64,000 nt of DNA from Chloroflexota bacterium (GTDB lineage: Bacteria > Chloroflexota > Anaerolineae > Anaerolineales > UBA11579): assembly GCA_019456165.1 (NCBI GenBank), contig VRUJ01000007.1:48597-112596 (forward strand), written 5' to 3'. The notes beneath the pieces were generated by a model that made no database searches, was not told where the DNA came from, and was given only the letters and a program-made list of their open reading frames with translations. The position numbers were made by a program, and so were the translations under genes. Every line of letters begins with the position of its first letter. The first letter of the stretch is position 1. Shown piece after piece: positions 60,748 to 64,000 of this stretch.

Positions 60748-61779
60748 ATGAAACTTGGGATCATGACGGGTTACTCTGGCGCTAAAATTGAATTGCCGAT
60801 GGATATCATCCTCGAAGCAGACCGATTAGGTTTTGACGCGGTTTGGACCGCCGAAGCATATGGGTCCGACTGTATTACTCCGCTTGCTTGGATTGGAGCT
60901 CAAACTAAAAATATTCGTCTTGGCACTGCAATAATGCAAATGCCAGCGCGGACTCCAGCAAATACAGCAATGACCGCAATGACGCTTGACCAACTTTCTG
61001 GAGGCCGCTTCATTTTGGGCTTGGGTTTATCTGGGCCTCAGGTGGTTGAAGGTTGGCACGGTGTTCCTTATGGGAAGCCTTTGGGCAAAACACGCGAATA
61101 TGTCAGCATTATTCGGAAAATATTCCATCGGAAAAAACCTCTCGTGCATGATGGAACTCATTATCAAATACCATACCAAAGCGAGGATGCGACGGGTCTC
61201 GGAAAACCACTAAAAAGTATCTTACACGGCCGTCCAGATATTCCGATATTTCTTGCTGCTATTGGTCCAAAAAACGTGCAGTTAACTGCAGAAATTGCAG
61301 ATGGGTGGCTGCCTATATTTTTTTCACCAAAACATTATGCTGAGGTTTACAAAGAAAACCTTGAAATCGGATTTGTCAAGGCTGGAGAAGGGAAAAGTTT
61401 GGAAAATTTTAATATTGCCCCGAATGTAATTGTCGTTGTAGGGGATGATGTCGAAGCATGTCGGAATACAATAAAACCTATCCTTGCTCTGTACATCGGC
61501 GGTATGGGGGCAAAAGGAAAGAATTTCTATTTTGACCTTGCCTGTCGATTTGGTTATGAGGGGGCGGCTAATACGATACAAAAACACTACCTTGTCGGGG
61601 AGAGAATGGAGGCGGTGATGGCTGTTCCAGATGAAATTGTGGACGATATTGCATTGTGCGGACCCAAAGAACGTATTAAAGATCGTCTCGAACTATGGAA
61701 AAACAGCCCTATAACAACAATGAATATTAGTGTGTACGATATGCTGGGATTAACTACTATGGCGGAGTTAGTGCTTTAG
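60748..61779 (+). CDS. LLM-class F420-dependent oxidoreductase
   Basis: A 343-residue luciferase-like TIM-barrel flavoprotein. It has [61 protein letters not shown], and [26 protein letters not shown]. This pattern is that of F420-binding LLM proteins related to methylenetetrahydromethanopterin reductase, but F420 versus FMN cannot be decided from sequence. AAAGGAAGG precedes the start. It is convergent with the kinase at 61814. A role in the acyl-CoA oxidation suggested by its neighbours is inference. Confidence 0.86.
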   Translation: MKLGIMTGYSGAKIELPMDIILEADRLGFDAVWTAEAYGSDCITPLAWIGAQTKNIRLGTAIMQMPARTPANTAMTAMTLDQLSGGRFILGLGLSGPQVVEGWHGVPYGKPLGKTREYVSIIRKIFHRKKPLVHDGTHYQIPYQSEDATGLGKPLKSILHGRPDIPIFLAAIGPKNVQLTAEIADGWLPIFFSPKHYAEVYKENLEIGFVKAGEGKSLENFNIAPNVIVVVGDDVEACRNTIKPILALYIGGMGAKGKNFYFDLACRFGYEGAANTIQKHYLVGERMEAVMAVPDEIVDDIALCGPKERIKDRLELWKNSPITTMNISVYDMLGLTTMAELVL

Positions 61780-61813
61780 CGAGTTAATTTCTCAGGGGAG
61801 GGGGGATCCCGAT

Positions 61814-63934
61814 TTATTGCTCTGTTTCCTCAGGAGTCTCCTTCTCGTTTACATTCTCTGGGATAATAACAGAAAATTTGCTACCTTCACCGAGAACACT
61901 CTGTACTTTGACTTCTCCACCATGGGTTTCAATAATTTCTTTTACCAAGGCGAGTCCTAATCCTACGCCGCCATAACGATGTCCTGAGTTACTTTTAATT
62001 TGGAAAAATCGCTCGAAGATTTGATCGAATTGATCTTCTGGGACTCCGAGGCCGTTGTCCGCGACCTCTAGAATCATATTGGGAATATCTCTCCGCAGAT
62101 TGACAGTAATTGTTCCATTAACAGGCGAAAATTTTATAGCATTATTAAGTAAGTTGTCGATTACAAGTCTTATTAGTTTTTCATCTCCCCAAATTTTTGG
62201 GAGATCTTCTTCGATATTTTTTTCAATAGAAAGATTTTCGGTTTCGGCGGTTAGTTCAAAACCGTCAAGAATTGTGGTAGTAATTTCGGTTAAGTCGATG
62301 TGCTCCCTCTTGATCCCTAAAGCTTGGGTCTCGAGAATCGCTGTAAGGTTTTCGATCAAATAGTCGAGTATATTAATATTTCGAGTTATAGTTTGAATTG
62401 GTTGCTTATAATTATCGGGCGTTTCTCCCAATTCTCCATTGTTCAACAATTCTATATAGCCTTTGACGATACTTATTGGTGTGCGTAGCTCGTTGGAAGC
62501 TTTTTGGATGAATTCATCCTTTAGACGGTCAAGCTCTTCCTGCCGTGTCAACGCTATGGCTAACTCTTTAGTACGCTTTTGAGTATCAGCATACAGACGG
62601 GCGTTGACTATAACCGTTCCAGTTTGATTCGCGAAAACACTTAATAATCTGGCATCATTTTCAGAAAAGCCCCCAGATTTATTCGCAACGAAAACGGCGC
62701 CAAGAATTCGTCCCTCAGATATGATTGGAGCAACAATGATTGATTCCACTTTAAATAAATCAGCCATAGCATCAAATAATGGTGGAATTTCTTTTCTGCT
62801 GTTGGCTCTATAAACTCCTTTTTCGCGATAGTCCCAAACCTGTTTTGCTTCTTGTGCTGAATAACGGGTAGCCAAAATAATTTTATCGCTTACACCATAA
62901 CCTGGCGCTTCGGCAACAAACTCTTTTGTTTTAGGGTCGTATAGTGTCACAATACACATACTGGCATCAATCAATTTGGCTAGCCGTTCTGCTATTGCTC
63001 CATAAGTTTCCCTCACGTCAGTCAGATTGCCAAAAGCTTGAGCAATATCATGCAGCCCGGCCAGTTCTTCTATCCTTCTCTGTTCTACTTCAAGAAGCCG
63101 GCTTTTCTCAATTGCGGTACCAAGTTGAACTGCCACTGTTGTCAAAAGTTGCTCGTCCTTCTCGTTAAATGCTCCTACCTTGTGGCTCTCGGTATTGATC
63201 ACACCAATTATATTATTCCCAATTCGCAAAGGAACGCATAATTCGGCGCGCGTACCTGTATCAACCTCAAGGTAGTGGGGATTTTTAGTTACGTCGGGGA
63301 CAAGCATAGGCTCACCAGTGCGAGCAACGGCACCGGTGATGCCATCATCCAAATGGATGGAAGGTTGGTTGGGTACGATGTCTCCCCAATAAGATGGATG
63401 GTGGATTAGTGTATCTTCTTTTTCGTCCAAAAGTAAAACCCCGAAATTATTAGGGTATAGTGTTTCTCCGATCAATTGAGTTGTGTTTTTAATGATTTCG
63501 TCTTCATCTGTGGCTTGGACACTGACCAAAGCAGTGTTATGCAGCACAGTCAATTCTTCGATCTGACGATGTGTAGCTTCGAAAAGCCGAGTGTTTTCGA
63601 TAGCGGCAGCAAGTTGGTCTGCAAGAACTCGGATGACATCAATATCTGTTTTATTGAAGGCATCCTTTTCGGTGCTCTGAACGTCTAAAACACCAGAAAG
63701 ATTGCCTGCTGCCATAAGCGGCATTGCAATTTCGGATTTAGTTTCAGATAACAGCGGGTTATCTTTGTATAAATAATCTTGTTTTGTGTCCAAAGAAAGA
63801 CGAGATTTACCCGTTTTTGCTACCTGTCCAATAATCCCAAGTTCTCCAATGCGGCATTTGTAGCCTTCAGCTAATAATTGCTTTCCGGGTTCACTATTAG
63901 ATGCTCTTAGAACAGCATATACACTAGTACTCAG
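61814..63934 (-). pseudogene. GAF-domain sensor kinase, 5'-truncated, phosphoacceptor His replaced by Asn
   Basis: The open frame runs from after a TGA at 63935-63937 to 61814; the first plausible start is TTG 63793 (659 residues). It begins in the middle of a GAF domain (VYAVLRASN, GELGIIGQVAKTGK, SEIAMPL), and the missing N-terminal part is not found in any frame upstream. Two or three more GAF repeats follow (each with SELxVPL or similar), then a HisKA region reading QKASNELRTPI where active kinases have SHELRTP, so the acceptor His is Asn (residue 434 from the TTG). The ATPase domain is intact (NLLNNAIKFSP, DNGLGVPE, GVGLGLALVKEI). Both lesions together suggest a decayed or regulatory pseudo-kinase. 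It might still work as a GAF sensor without autophosphorylation. Confidence 0.65.
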
Positions 63935-64000
63935 TCAGGGTGAATAAGATGGAATAAAACTTGCATCCATGAGAACTAAAAAGCAGGAGGTTCTGAAGAT

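Overview
The window looks like a chromosomal segment of a bacterium of moderate GC, most likely an anaerobic or facultative member of the Chloroflexota (Anaerolineae-like). This rests on gene content only: actinobacterial/archaeal-type inositol-phosphate synthase, long multi-GAF histidine kinases, PYROXD2-like oxidoreductases, an F420-type LLM flavoprotein, Kor/Hdr/Etf electron-transfer genes and selenoproteins. No ribosomal or other phylogenetic marker is present, so the assignment is an inference. There is no complete insertion sequence, prophage or CRISPR array.

Region 1 (1-11.3 kb). A partial FecR-type lipoprotein and inositol-3-phosphate synthase precede a two-gene operon that can only be read if in-frame UGA codons are decoded as selenocysteine: a DUF3179 lipoprotein (UGA in the CPLC motif, giving UPLC) and a deiodinase-like thioredoxin-fold protein (FGSFT-U-PYC). 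A complete de novo pyrimidine set (pyrC, pyrB, fused pyrF-pyrE, pyrD) follows on the minus strand. It is preceded by a strong promoter, a 36-codon leader ORF and an intrinsic terminator directly before pyrC, the layout of an attenuator. A scar of a peptidase M32 gene, an OsmC protein and a second DUF3179 lipoprotein with UGA at the same position come next. All three UGA codons are followed within 10-13 nt by a stable hairpin.

Region 2 (11.3-21.6 kb). One plus-strand operon encodes a four-subunit 2-oxoacid:ferredoxin oxidoreductase (korDABC), a very long double HdrA fused to an MvhD-like domain, an HdrC-HdrB fusion and EtfA/EtfB, followed by a GntR/FCD regulator. It reads as a soluble redox module linking 2-oxoacid oxidation, ferredoxin, Hdr iron-sulfur centres and Etf flavins. 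Two mirror-image GACAAATGTC sites lie at its promoter.

Region 3 (21.6-34.3 kb). Membrane and small housekeeping proteins surround a cluster that may be an undescribed peptide-modification system. It contains a SPASM radical SAM enzyme with an N-terminal PqqD/RRE-like region, a paralogue that has lost all three cluster cysteines, a PflX-type radical SAM protein, and two related membrane proteins. One of these ends in a (Cys-Ala)4-Gly-(Cys-Ala)3 tail and sits directly upstream of the cysteine-less paralogue.

Region 4 (34.3-43.4 kb). Two minus-strand sets encode FAD oxidoreductases, a GcvT-like folate protein, a saccharopine-dehydrogenase-like reductase and another radical SAM enzyme, with a class II aldolase between them. 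Region 5 (43.4-64 kb) has tRNA-Asp, RelA/SpoT, MoeA, tRNA-Met(CAT) and a signalling island: a double receiver, a large GAF/PAS histidine kinase, a threonine-synthase-like enzyme fused to two receiver domains, and two single receivers, one with Glu at the phosphoacceptor site. A fused E1 dehydrogenase, a MaoC hydratase and an LLM flavoprotein follow. The window ends in a second GAF kinase that appears 5'-truncated and has lost its phosphoacceptor histidine.
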